Assembly (NCBI GenBank): GCA_905212085.1
Contig: CAJMDF010000002.1
Location: forward strand, 24,477-88,476
DNA: 64,000 bases
Reading direction: 5' to 3'
Source: an uncultured Clostridium sp.
GTDB taxonomy: Bacteria; Cyanobacteriota; Vampirovibrionia; Gastranaerophilales; Gastranaerophilaceae
Below are positions 34,683-43,707 of the stretch, piece after piece; within the stretch, counting starts at the first letter, position 1; each line of letters begins with the position of its first letter. Under the pieces are notes generated by a model. The model had not been told where the DNA came from, did no database searches, and was given only the letters and a program-made list of their open reading frames with translations. Made by a program: the position numbers and the translations under genes.

Positions 34683-35770
34683 CAATTAGACCTGTAACAT
34701 CTGCAACTTTAGTAAGTAATTTAAACCAGTTAAATTTTGAAGGAAAAAAGAAAAAGAATTCAAATGTATCTCATCCAATAAATAATGTTTCTCATAAATT
34801 GGCTGTGCCTCTTGCCGCTACAGTTTTAGCTATGAGTCCTATGGCTTCATCGGGTAAAGGTATTCAGGTTCCTTTAGATGATACTAACTCAATTGAAATG
34901 GTTGATAGTAATAATAAAGGTAGAAAAATAGATGAGAAAGTTTTTATTGATTCTGAATCAAGCACTTTGAATATGACTACAAACATAGGTCTTGTAAACA
35001 CAAAAGATAATAGTCGTAATTTTGATAAAATTGTGTATGGAGTATCGTCAACTGTTAATTTAGGTGGATTTCTAGAATCTTCTTATGAAGAAAAAGCTGT
35101 GACAGATTATAGTGATATAGTATACGATTTAATTTCTGATGATGGAACAAAAGGTTTGTCATTTAATGTAAAAAGTATAAGCGTTGAAGGAAATTCTATA
35201 CCATTGTTTGACAAAGAAAAAGTTGCTTATGTTGAATCTGCTTTAAAATCTCCAAATAACAAATCCGATGTTGAGGTACATAAATATAGAAGAACTTTGC
35301 GCCATGATTTATTGGGGATGCAAAATATTGCAAATAATAATATAATGAAGGATGCAATTCCTCAGAAATCATATGGAAGTTTAGAAGGTCAACAAGAAGT
35401 AGAGATAGGTAATGACAAATATGTTTTAGGTTATTATTCAACAGATGATAATCCTTATGATGCAGAATTGATAACTGTAAGAAAAAATGATAATCCTGAA
35501 TTATGTTTACGTGGGATTATATTTTATAATGCGACAATAAACCCAAAATCTTCAAATCCTCAAAAGTTTAAGTATTCATTGATTAGACTTGAAGGTGAAG
35601 AAAGGAAAGGATATTCATTAATTGATGATAATTTAGCTAATGTTTTAGTTCAAGTATTATGTGATAGTCAGTTCAAGAATGCTACTAAAAATACATATGT
35701 TATGGAATTAGATTCTGAGTATATGACTACTAAGAAAGGTGCTTTGTTGCCTATAAAGGACGTTAAATAA
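34679..35770 (+). CDS. hypothetical protein, possibly surface or secreted
   Basis: About 363 aa, not recognised. GGAG lies eight bases before the ATG at 34679, which is preferred over a GTG at 34652. The N-terminus MTIRPVTSATLVSNLNQLNF is followed by EGKKKKNS, then a weakly hydrophobic segment (HKLAVPLAATVLAMSPMASS, ~45-65) that could be a late signal or anchor. The rest is polar and mixed alpha/beta, without repeats or catalytic motifs. It is the first of two adjacent orphan genes. Confidence 0.6.
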   Translation: MTIRPVTSATLVSNLNQLNFEGKKKKNSNVSHPINNVSHKLAVPLAATVLAMSPMASSGKGIQVPLDDTNSIEMVDSNNKGRKIDEKVFIDSESSTLNMTTNIGLVNTKDNSRNFDKIVYGVSSTVNLGGFLESSYEEKAVTDYSDIVYDLISDDGTKGLSFNVKSISVEGNSIPLFDKEKVAYVESALKSPNNKSDVEVHKYRRTLRHDLLGMQNIANNNIMKDAIPQKSYGSLEGQQEVEIGNDKYVLGYYSTDDNPYDAELITVRKNDNPELCLRGIIFYNATINPKSSNPQKFKYSLIRLEGEERKGYSLIDDNLANVLVQVLCDSQFKNATKNTYVMELDSEYMTTKKGALLPIKDVK

Positions 35771-35869
35771 TATTTATATGTTAACATATGTAACATTTTA
35801 CAAACATGTTGAAATAGCCCATTAGGGTATGTTTTTACATGTATAGTAAATAAAAATCAGAGAGTAGCA

Positions 35870-38704
35870 ATGAAAATTAATTCAATAAATGTTAATAACA
35901 AAGTTTCAAGTGCTGGAAGTCAAACTTCTAGTACCAATACATCTTCATTGAATTCTATAATGGTGAAGAATCATGATTACGATAATATATTAAAGAAATT
36001 AAACATTTCACAAGATGAATTAACGCGTTTAATTAATAACTATCCTGATTTCCTAAACTTACAAGTTGACAAACAAACTGAATTAGTTAATAAATTTAAA
36101 GCTGAAGTTAAACAAACTTCTGAACAAAAAATAGAAACAGAATCTGAAGCACCTACATCTGATGTAGCATCAAATTCACAAGAGGCTTTTGGAGTTTTTG
36201 ATAAAGCAGAATTTAATAAATTATCAACCAAGGGTAAGATAGATGCTTGTATTATGGAGTTTGTAAAAAGCCAATATATTTATGGAACTAAAAATCATGA
36301 AGGTGGATATATTTCTCAGCCACATTCTGAAGAACAATGGAATGATTTAACTATAGATCAAAAGCAGCAATTAATAGAGAAATTTAAAACAAGAGTAAAT
36401 AATAGTGATAATTTTGAAAGTTTAAAATCGATAATTAATTTTTCTACAACTGAAAATGTGGCGAATGCTTCTGCAATGGAGAGTGCTGCAGATGTTGTAA
36501 TGAATGGAATTCAAGCTGCAAATAGAAACGGTATTTCTTATATAGAGTTTATGCATCAAGATGATGCTGAGCGTTATTCTGCAATAGATGAATATTTGCT
36601 AGAAGCAGAAATGCTTGACCCTGAATCTTTAAATGAGAATGATAAAAAGTATATTGCTCATTGGCAATTAGTTACGTCTCAGGTCGCAGATATGGTTGCA
36701 AAGGATAAAGGTCTTGCTAATGTTGACTTGTGTCCATCAGATGCAAGGCTCTATATTAAATATTACAACTTAAATGAAGAAGAATTATTGTATAATGCCT
36801 TAAAAGCTAAAAAGGATAAAGGTGTACAATTAACAGAAGATGAAGAAAATAATTTGGCAGATTTAAGTCTGTATATAAATACTCCGGCTGGACAAAGAGA
36901 AATTAAAAAATCAAGAGCTGCAAATATCGAAAAATTACAGGCTGAATATGATTCTTTAAGAGCAAGAAAAGAAAATGGCGAAATTTTATCATCAGAAGAG
37001 TTGGGTAATCTAGAAGCATTAGAAAAAACATTGCATCCGACTGATGAAAAAGCTAAAAAAGAATTAGAGGAATTAAAAGAATTTGCAAAGGCAATGCCTA
37101 AACCTGAAACAGATTTTGAAAAATCTGTAGTGAATGATTTAGAGACATTCAGTTCCGAAATAAAGGAACATATCAAAGGTTCCGATTTGGAAGCTGTTGC
37201 TGCAAAAGCTTTCCTTGATAAAAAATGTAAAAATATGAGCCCTGAGCAACGGGCTGAATACATTAAAACTGCGATTAATTTTTATAATGGAACTGCATCA
37301 TCAAAATTATTTGCAATTTATGCAAAACAATATCCTGAACTATTAGATGATGTATCTTTAGTTGGCAAAGGTGTACTTGTTACAGAAGATTTAGAGGTTG
37401 AACAATATAACAAGTTAGCTCAAACAATACAAGAAGCATCCAGATCAAATAACGAGTTTGAACGAGAAGAAGCTATGGCTGCTGTAGAAACAAGTGGTAT
37501 TATTTTATCATCTGACAGTTGTTCAGGAAAAGAACACGATGATAAAAAAGTTATTTATTCTACAGATATTGCTGCTGGACATGAAAACGTTAAATATCAA
37601 AAATTAGGTTTTGATGTCGCAGCTACAATTAAAGATGCAGACAAACAAGGAACTGCTGTTATTGAATTGCAAACTCATAAAAATGCAAAAGAAGAATTCC
37701 AAGTATATGCAGCCAATAATGCAAATAAATTAAAAGGTAAAAACCAAATTATTTCTTTAGATATTGCAACTGAAAAATCTGAAAAAGCAACAGCAGCAGC
37801 TGCTGAAAATGGTATTGTTGCAAAATTAGATAAAGATAATCAAACAGAAGCTTTTTCAATTGTTCATAATAGAATTGAACAACAATTTGCAAAAGAGGAT
37901 GCTATTAAATATTCAAATGCATTAGCTGACCAAATTAAAAATTGTCATAAAGATAATCAATTAGATATGCACAAAAATATTATGCAATCTAAGTATTCAG
38001 AAGTTCAAGAACATGCAGCAGGAAACATTAAAGACTATGATCCGACAGTTCAATCTCAAGCTTTAGATGTCGTATACACATCAGGTAATGAAAAAGCTAT
38101 TGAAAAAGCGGTTACAAGTCTTGAGAATGCTCCAAGTTATATTCAAGAAGCAGAACTTCCAAGAATTATTGGAGAAACAGCAGTAAGAAACAGTCAAAGT
38201 TCTTTAAATATTCTAACAACTGACTCTGATTCAAACGTAAGCTTAAAATCAAAAATTGCTAGTGGTGTTTCTCTGACACCTAGTGAATATAAAAATCTTT
38301 CTTCTGATGAAAAAAGAGAATATTTTACAAATTATTTCAAAAAACTACCGTTAGAACAAAAGATTAAATTGTTATCATCTATTCCAAATGGAGCGCAAAA
38401 GAAAACTATTTATGTCATGATTGCAAGAACTGATTCTAATTTGTTTAGTGCAATCGTAAAAGATAAAGATAGAGCAGATGCACTACTTTCTATGGGCTTA
38501 CCAAATGATGTAAATAATAAAATTGCTAATGTAGTTAGATTCCTTGCAGTTTCTGATATTGGCTATCAAAATATTGCGAAGAAACATGATATTGATTACA
38601 AAAATCAAGATAAATCAAATAATGTGTCTTATAATACAAATCCTTATGGTTTTGATTCAAAAGAATTATATCGTAAAGATAAAAATGGTAACTTAATAGT
38701 TTAA
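35870..38704 (+). CDS. very large alpha-helical hypothetical protein
   Basis: 944 aa, not recognised. The N-terminus MKINSINVNNKVSSAGSQ is Ser/Thr-rich, with no signal peptide. Almost all the rest is charged and helical. Similar short segments recur: FNKLSTKGKIDACIMEF (~115), WNDLTIDQKQQLIEKFK (~160), EYKNLSSDEKREYFTNYF and KKLPLEQKIKLLSSIP (~810-835), suggesting divergent helical repeats. A middle stretch (~530-780) reads like HEAT-type repeats (KYSEVQEHAAGNIKDYDPTV). AGAGAG precedes the ATG. A hairpin terminator follows. A scaffold or secreted effector are both possible. Confidence 0.6.
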   Translation: MKINSINVNNKVSSAGSQTSSTNTSSLNSIMVKNHDYDNILKKLNISQDELTRLINNYPDFLNLQVDKQTELVNKFKAEVKQTSEQKIETESEAPTSDVASNSQEAFGVFDKAEFNKLSTKGKIDACIMEFVKSQYIYGTKNHEGGYISQPHSEEQWNDLTIDQKQQLIEKFKTRVNNSDNFESLKSIINFSTTENVANASAMESAADVVMNGIQAANRNGISYIEFMHQDDAERYSAIDEYLLEAEMLDPESLNENDKKYIAHWQLVTSQVADMVAKDKGLANVDLCPSDARLYIKYYNLNEEELLYNALKAKKDKGVQLTEDEENNLADLSLYINTPAGQREIKKSRAANIEKLQAEYDSLRARKENGEILSSEELGNLEALEKTLHPTDEKAKKELEELKEFAKAMPKPETDFEKSVVNDLETFSSEIKEHIKGSDLEAVAAKAFLDKKCKNMSPEQRAEYIKTAINFYNGTASSKLFAIYAKQYPELLDDVSLVGKGVLVTEDLEVEQYNKLAQTIQEASRSNNEFEREEAMAAVETSGIILSSDSCSGKEHDDKKVIYSTDIAAGHENVKYQKLGFDVAATIKDADKQGTAVIELQTHKNAKEEFQVYAANNANKLKGKNQIISLDIATEKSEKATAAAAENGIVAKLDKDNQTEAFSIVHNRIEQQFAKEDAIKYSNALADQIKNCHKDNQLDMHKNIMQSKYSEVQEHAAGNIKDYDPTVQSQALDVVYTSGNEKAIEKAVTSLENAPSYIQEAELPRIIGETAVRNSQSSLNILTTDSDSNVSLKSKIASGVSLTPSEYKNLSSDEKREYFTNYFKKLPLEQKIKLLSSIPNGAQKKTIYVMIARTDSNLFSAIVKDKDRADALLSMGLPNDVNNKIANVVRFLAVSDIGYQNIAKKHDIDYKNQDKSNNVSYNTNPYGFDSKELYRKDKNGNLIV

Positions 38705-38728
38705 GGTACGAAATTTGTAGTGGTAAAA

Positions 38729-38758
38729 TAAAGTCCCTTTTGTAAAAAAGGGACTTTA
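38729..38758 (+). terminator. hairpin terminator after the 944-aa gene
   Basis: Perfect 13-bp stem (38729-38741 with 38746-38758), 4-nt loop; the T tract is weak. Confidence 0.65.
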
Positions 38759-38847
38759 CATTTGTTGATTTTTGATATTGTTTATATTTTAATAATTATA
38801 CAGCGATTGAAAAATCGTGAGTTCTATAGAAAGAAGACAATTATACA

Positions 38848-39726
38848 TTGCCTGAAAATAAAAAAGATATTAAATTAGCCAAATATGCAGGTTTTTGTTA
38901 CGGTGTAAAAAGAGCCGTTGAAACTGTTAAAAAATTAAAAAGTGAAAATCCTGACAAAAAAGTATTTGTATTAGGGGAATTAATTCATAATACCCAAGTA
39001 ATTCACGAACTTGAAAGTCTTGGTATTAAGACTCTAACGGAAATTCCTGAAAAAGGAGAGGGAATTTGTGTAATAAGAAGTCATGGTGAAAGTCCTCAAG
39101 TTATTGAAAAAATTAAACAAGCAGGTTTTGAACCAGTTGATTTGACTTGCCCTGATGTTAAAAAGGTTCAACAAAAGGCAATAGAACTTGCTAAAGATGG
39201 TTATTTTGTTGTAATAGTCGGCAAATCAGAACATCCTGAAGTAATTGCAATCAGAGCTAATGCTGAATTATGGAGTGATAATGTTGTAGTTGCAGCATCA
39301 GTTGAGCAATTAAAAGAATTTGAAACTAGAATTAAAAGCCATAAAAGAGTAGGTGTGGTTGTTCAGACAACTCAGAGGCTTGTTACTTTAAATTCTATTG
39401 TTGAATATTTGACATCTATTGCGAAAGAAATTCACATTGCAAATACTATTTGCCAAAGTACTTCAATGCGTCAAAAAGAAGCTAGAGAATTGGCTGATGA
39501 AAGTGATTTAGTTATAGTTGTCGGCTCTAAAAAAAGTGCGAATACAACTCATTTGGCAGAAATTTTGAAAGATATTACTAAAACTATTCATATTGAAAAA
39601 GATGATGAACTTGAGAATTATAAAGATTTGATTTTAAATGCAAAACATATATCAGTAACTGCAGGAGCATCTACTCCTCAGAATATAATTGAAAATGTAA
39701 TAAAAAAACTTAGAAAGGAAATATAA
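38848..39726 (+). CDS. ispH: 4-hydroxy-3-methylbut-2-enyl diphosphate reductase
   Basis: 292 aa. Last step of the MEP isoprenoid pathway. The three cluster cysteines are in GFCYGVKRAVE, DLTCPDVKKVQ and NTICQSTSMRQKEA; other motifs are LGELIHNTQV and IRSHGES. TTG start with a weak purine-rich ribosome site. It is followed 5 bp later by the S1 protein gene, an association also seen as a fusion in Clostridia. Confidence 0.95.
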   Translation: MPENKKDIKLAKYAGFCYGVKRAVETVKKLKSENPDKKVFVLGELIHNTQVIHELESLGIKTLTEIPEKGEGICVIRSHGESPQVIEKIKQAGFEPVDLTCPDVKKVQQKAIELAKDGYFVVIVGKSEHPEVIAIRANAELWSDNVVVAASVEQLKEFETRIKSHKRVGVVVQTTQRLVTLNSIVEYLTSIAKEIHIANTICQSTSMRQKEARELADESDLVIVVGSKKSANTTHLAEILKDITKTIHIEKDDELENYKDLILNAKHISVTAGASTPQNIIENVIKKLRKEI

Positions 39727-39731
39727 AAAAC

Positions 39732-40808
39732 ATGACAACAACATTAGAAAAAACAAATTTAGATGAATTTGAAAGATTATTAGAAGAATCTTTCGCTAAA
39801 TCTTATTCTGTAGCTGATATCGTAGAAGGTACAGTTGTAAAAAAAGAAAGCGACGGATATTTAATCAGTGTTAAAGGTGCTAAAACAGAAGCATTTTTAC
39901 CAAACAAAGAAATTCCTGCTTCTGAAGGACTTGATAATTTAGAAATAGGTGAAGAAAAAGAATTTTATGTATTAAAAGAAGAAAATGATGAAGAAGGAAT
40001 GCTTTTATCATTGAAACGTCTAGCATTTGCTCAAGCTTGGGCTCAATTAAATGATGCAAAAGTTCAAGGTGATACAATTTTAGCTAAGGTTGTATCAATT
40101 GTTAAAGGCGGTGTATTAGTTGACGTTGCTGATTTAAAAGGATTTATCCCATCTTCTCAATTAAGAACAGGTACTCCATTTGACGGTTTAATCGATACAA
40201 AAATTGAAGTAAAAGTATTAGAAGCTGATCCTAAGAAAAATAAACTTATTTTGTCTCAAAGACAAGCTGTTGCAGAACAACGTGATCAAGTTGTAGATAA
40301 TATTTTGTCAGAACTTGAAGAAGGTCAAGTTGTAAAAGGTGAAGTTGTAAGAATTGCTGATTTCGGTGCTTTCGTTGATATTAACGGTATCGATGGACTT
40401 CTTCCAATTTCTGAAATTTCTTGGTCAAGAATTAAACACCCTTCAGATGTAATTTCTTTAGGTGAAACTATTGAAGTTAAAATTATCAAAATTGATAATG
40501 AACTAAAAAGAATTTCATTGTCTTTAAAAAGAATGGGTGAAGATCCATGGCAACAAATTGAAGGTCAATTTGAAGAAGGACAAGTAATTACAGGTACTGT
40601 TAATAAAGTTACTGGTTTCGGTGCATTTATTAATATTTTCCCTGGAGTAGAAGCATTATTACCAGTTTCTGAAATGGCTGAAGAAAATGTAAATCCATTC
40701 AATACATTCAAAGTTGGTGACAGTGTAGAAGTTCTTATTAAAAAATTCACTCCGCAAGAACACAGAATTGCATTGAGTATTAAAGATATTAATAAAGATG
40801 CTGAATAG
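39732..40808 (+). CDS. rpsA: 30S ribosomal protein S1 (four S1 domains)
   Basis: 358 aa with four OB-fold S1 repeats of ~70 residues, the clearest being VVKGEVVRIADFGAFVDING (~198) and VITGTVNKVTGFGAFINIFP (~283). It helps mRNA bind the small subunit. It is shorter than the six-repeat enterobacterial S1 and close to the cyanobacterial and Gram-positive forms. Co-transcribed with ispH and closed by a terminator. Confidence 0.9.
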   Translation: MTTTLEKTNLDEFERLLEESFAKSYSVADIVEGTVVKKESDGYLISVKGAKTEAFLPNKEIPASEGLDNLEIGEEKEFYVLKEENDEEGMLLSLKRLAFAQAWAQLNDAKVQGDTILAKVVSIVKGGVLVDVADLKGFIPSSQLRTGTPFDGLIDTKIEVKVLEADPKKNKLILSQRQAVAEQRDQVVDNILSELEEGQVVKGEVVRIADFGAFVDINGIDGLLPISEISWSRIKHPSDVISLGETIEVKIIKIDNELKRISLSLKRMGEDPWQQIEGQFEEGQVITGTVNKVTGFGAFINIFPGVEALLPVSEMAEENVNPFNTFKVGDSVEVLIKKFTPQEHRIALSIKDINKDAE

Positions 40809-40827
40809 GTAATTATTAATAATAATT

Positions 40828-40860
40828 AAAAGGTTCTACTTATTAAGTAGAACCTTTTTT
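40828..40860. terminator. bidirectional terminator between rpsA and rpoD
   Basis: 14-bp stem (40828-40841 with 40845-40858), 3-nt loop, A run on the left and T run on the right. Confidence 0.85.
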
Positions 40861-40893
40861 ATTTGTTATTTATCTATTGTTATGATTGAATTT

Positions 40894-41892
40894 TTATTCT
40901 CCAAAGTAATTCTTTAAGCCAACTGCTAATTTTTTGTTTTTACAAAGTTTTTTTAATTTTGCAATTGCTCTGTTCTCAATCTGTCTTATACGTTCTCTTG
41001 AAACTCCGTATTGAGAACCTATTTCATCAAGAGTTTTTTTGTTTCCGTTGTTATCAAGGCCATAGCGTAGAATTAATACATCTCTTTCTTTTGGACTAAG
41101 CTGATTCAACATTTTTCTGATATCTTCAAATAAATTTTCTTGAGATACTCGACTATCAGGAGTTACTGAAGCTTCATCAACAATAAAATCTGCAATTTTT
41201 GAAGAATCTTCTGATGAATTGGCAGGAGTTTCCATGCTTATTGTTGATTGTGCTGATTTTATTATTTGATTTAATTTATTTACAGGTACTCCCAAACGGT
41301 ATGCTATTTCTTGTTTAGTTGGAGAATGTCCTAGTTCTGTTGTTAAATCAATTGTTGCACGTCTTATTTTCCCTAATGATTCTATCATATGTATTGGAAG
41401 ACGGATAATTCTTGCTTTATCAGCTATTGCTCGAGTTATGGATTGTTGAATCCACCAAGTAGCATATGTTGAAAATTTATAACCTTTTGTGTAGTCAAAT
41501 CTTCCTGCTGCTTTCATTAAGCCCATGTTTCCTTCTTGAATTAAATCAAGAAAAGAAAGACCTCTGCCTATGTATTTTTTAGCAATACTTACAACTAATC
41601 TTAAGTTTGCATTTACTAATAAATTTTTTGAGAAATCGTCATGGTCTTCATATATTTTTTTTGCCAAATCTAATTCCTGTTCACTTGATAATAGTGGAAT
41701 TTTACCTATTTGTTGTAAATAAATTCTTACGCTGTCATCGGAGTTTACGGATGACAAATTTTCTTGAACTTTTGGGTCCTCAACAGATTCTAGAACATCT
41801 TCTTCTTCCGGTATTTCAAGATCATGAAAATTTACATCTTCATCGGATATTTCTTCTGTTAGCAGACCATATTTTTCAAGTTCTTTTTTCAT
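40894..41892 (-). CDS. rpoD: principal RNA polymerase sigma factor (RpoD/SigA)
   Basis: 332 aa. Region 1.2 DSVRIYLQQIGKIPLLSSEQ, the region 2 core DLIQEGNMGLMKAAGRFDYT and YKFSTYATWWIQQSITRAI, region 3, and the region 4.2 helix-turn-helix LDEIGSQYGVSRERIRQIE are all present. A short acidic N-terminus replaces region 1.1, as in many cyanobacterial sigma factors. AGGAGAG precedes the ATG. Its presence fits the TTGACA/TATAAT-like promoters noted here. Confidence 0.95.
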   Translation of the reverse strand: MKKELEKYGLLTEEISDEDVNFHDLEIPEEEDVLESVEDPKVQENLSSVNSDDSVRIYLQQIGKIPLLSSEQELDLAKKIYEDHDDFSKNLLVNANLRLVVSIAKKYIGRGLSFLDLIQEGNMGLMKAAGRFDYTKGYKFSTYATWWIQQSITRAIADKARIIRLPIHMIESLGKIRRATIDLTTELGHSPTKQEIAYRLGVPVNKLNQIIKSAQSTISMETPANSSEDSSKIADFIVDEASVTPDSRVSQENLFEDIRKMLNQLSPKERDVLILRYGLDNNGNKKTLDEIGSQYGVSRERIRQIENRAIAKLKKLCKNKKLAVGLKNYFGE

Positions 41893-41941
41893 TTCTCTCT
41901 CCTGTGTAACGCCAATATGATAAATTATGTAATTATTATAA

Positions 41942-42676
41942 TTAATTTTTTAATTTTTGTCTAACGGTTTCAAAAATTATTGCACTTAGTGCATTTGAAA
42001 CATTAAGGGAGTTAAATTCTTTTAGCATCGGGATTTTAACAATAAAATCAGATGCTTTCAATAAGGATTTTGATACTCCTGCATGCTCAGCTCCCATTAT
42101 AAGAGCAAAATTCATGTCATTATATTTAATATCATAATAATTATCTTTTGCGCTAGCGTCAGTTGCAACTACCCACCAGTCGGAATTTTTTAATTTTTGG
42201 ACAGCATTAACAAGGCTGTTCACTTTTATTATAGGAATATGATTAATAGCTCCTGCACTTGTCTTTTCAACAGTTGCATTAACTTGCACGTTACGTCTTG
42301 AAGGTATTATAATTCCTGATACACCAGCGCATACGCAAGTCCTTATTATAGCGCCAAAGTTATGAGAATCTTCTATTCCATCTAAAATTACAACAGAATC
42401 GTTTTCATGCTTTTCTTCTAAAAATTCATCTAAATCTTTATATTTTATAGGTGAAATTTGAGCAATAATTCCTTGGTGATTGAATTCAGCATACGGTTGG
42501 AATTTTTCTTTTGCAACAAATTGAAAAACAATATCACGTTCTTTTGCAAGTTCTTTTATTTTATTCAATTTTGCATCAGAGTGAATATTTTTAGAAATTA
42601 AAATTTTATTAATTTCTCTTTCTCCGCTGATTAGTGCTTCTGTTATTGCATTTTTACCAAAAATTATATTATCCAT
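41942..42676 (-). CDS. rlmB: 23S rRNA guanosine-2'-O-methyltransferase, RlmB/TrmH family
   Basis: 244 aa. N-terminal substrate-binding domain (FGKNAITEALISGEREINKI), then a SPOUT knot: VVILDGIEDSHNFGAIIRTC, FALIMGAEHAGVSKSLL and IPMLKEFNSLNVSNALSAII. It methylates the ribose of G2251 (E. coli numbering) or a related site. 8 bp separate it from upstream nadA. Family sure; exact target inferred. Confidence 0.9.
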   Translation of the reverse strand: MDNIIFGKNAITEALISGEREINKILISKNIHSDAKLNKIKELAKERDIVFQFVAKEKFQPYAEFNHQGIIAQISPIKYKDLDEFLEEKHENDSVVILDGIEDSHNFGAIIRTCVCAGVSGIIIPSRRNVQVNATVEKTSAGAINHIPIIKVNSLVNAVQKLKNSDWWVVATDASAKDNYYDIKYNDMNFALIMGAEHAGVSKSLLKASDFIVKIPMLKEFNSLNVSNALSAIIFETVRQKLKN

Positions 42677-42684
42677 TTTTATAC

Positions 42685-43593
42685 CTATTTTGATACTTCA
42701 AGCATTCTGTTAATACATTTTAGAGCTTTTTCAGAAATTTCTTTATCTACCTCGATCTCAGGAGTTTCATTTTTCAAGGCATAATAAATATCCAAAACGG
42801 TATTTAATTTCATGCTTTGACAAATTGAAGGTACATCATGAATGTAATAGAATTGTTTGTTCGGATTATCGCGTTTTAATCTGTCAATCACACCTTTTTC
42901 TGTTGCAACAATAAATTGTTTTTCATTGCTGTGTTTAACAAAATTCATAATTCCTGAGGTGCTACCGACATAATCTGCTCGAGATGAAAAGTCTTCAGGA
43001 CATTCAGGGTGTGCGAGTACAAGTGCATGCGGATATACATATCCAGTTTCTTGTATGCTGAAGGGATCAAATTTAGCATGAATCGGGCAATAACCGTTGT
43101 ATGTAATAACTTCAACATTCCCAAGTTGTTTTTCTACCCACCTGCCGAGATTTCTATCGGGTAAAAATAACACTTTTGGAGCGTTTAAGCTTTTTACAAT
43201 TTGTACAGCATTTGAACTTGTGCAACAAATGTCGCATTCTGATTTGACTTCTGCTGTTGAATTTATATAGCATACTGTTGGAATATTAGGGTATTTGCTT
43301 TTAAATTCTCTTAATTGTTGTAAGTTTATCATATCAGCCATTGCACAGCCTGCTTTAAGATTTGGCAGAATAACTTTTTTATTTGGATTAAGAATTTTTG
43401 CAGTTTGAGCCATGAAATAAACTCCTGCAAAAATAATTATATCTGCATCAGTTTTTTTAGCCATTTGGCTTAAATAAAGAGAGTCTCCAACATAATCAGC
43501 GACTTGGTCTATCTCTATATTTTGGTAACAATGTGCCAGTACTACAGCATTCTTTTCTTTTTTTAGTTTATTAACTTCGGTTATATAATTCAT
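42685..43593 (-). CDS. nadA: quinolinate synthase NadA
   Basis: 302 aa. Condenses iminoaspartate with dihydroxyacetone phosphate in NAD synthesis and carries a [4Fe-4S] cluster. Motifs: AHCYQNIEIDQVADYVGDSL, IIFAGVYFMAQTAKIL, LKAGCAMADM, SECDICCTSSNAV, FLPDRNLG, HPECPEDF and GSTSGIMNFV. Three cluster cysteines are visible. GGAGG precedes the ATG. nadB and nadC are not in the window. Confidence 0.96.
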   Translation of the reverse strand: MNYITEVNKLKKEKNAVVLAHCYQNIEIDQVADYVGDSLYLSQMAKKTDADIIIFAGVYFMAQTAKILNPNKKVILPNLKAGCAMADMINLQQLREFKSKYPNIPTVCYINSTAEVKSECDICCTSSNAVQIVKSLNAPKVLFLPDRNLGRWVEKQLGNVEVITYNGYCPIHAKFDPFSIQETGYVYPHALVLAHPECPEDFSSRADYVGSTSGIMNFVKHSNEKQFIVATEKGVIDRLKRDNPNKQFYYIHDVPSICQSMKLNTVLDIYYALKNETPEIEVDKEISEKALKCINRMLEVSK

Positions 43594-43634
43594 TGAGTTG
43601 CTCTTCCTCCATTTAGTGTAAATTTATGTTAAAT

Positions 43635-43664
43635 TTGGGAACTTTATAAAATATATTGTATAAT
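43635..43664 (+). promoter_or_regulatory. sigma-70-type promoter for pilMN-pilO
   Basis: TTGGGA (43635-43640), an 18-bp spacer and a perfect TATAAT (43659-43664), about 43 bp before the ATG. Confidence 0.5.
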
Positions 43665-43707
43665 AAAAATGTGAGAGAGTAAATAATTAAGTAAGAAAAA
43701 GATTGGT

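Noticed and set aside
36763..37263. 166-codon minus-strand frame inside the 944-aa gene
   Set aside because: It is a shadow of a long, well-expressed coding frame with consistent codon use, and has no ribosome site.
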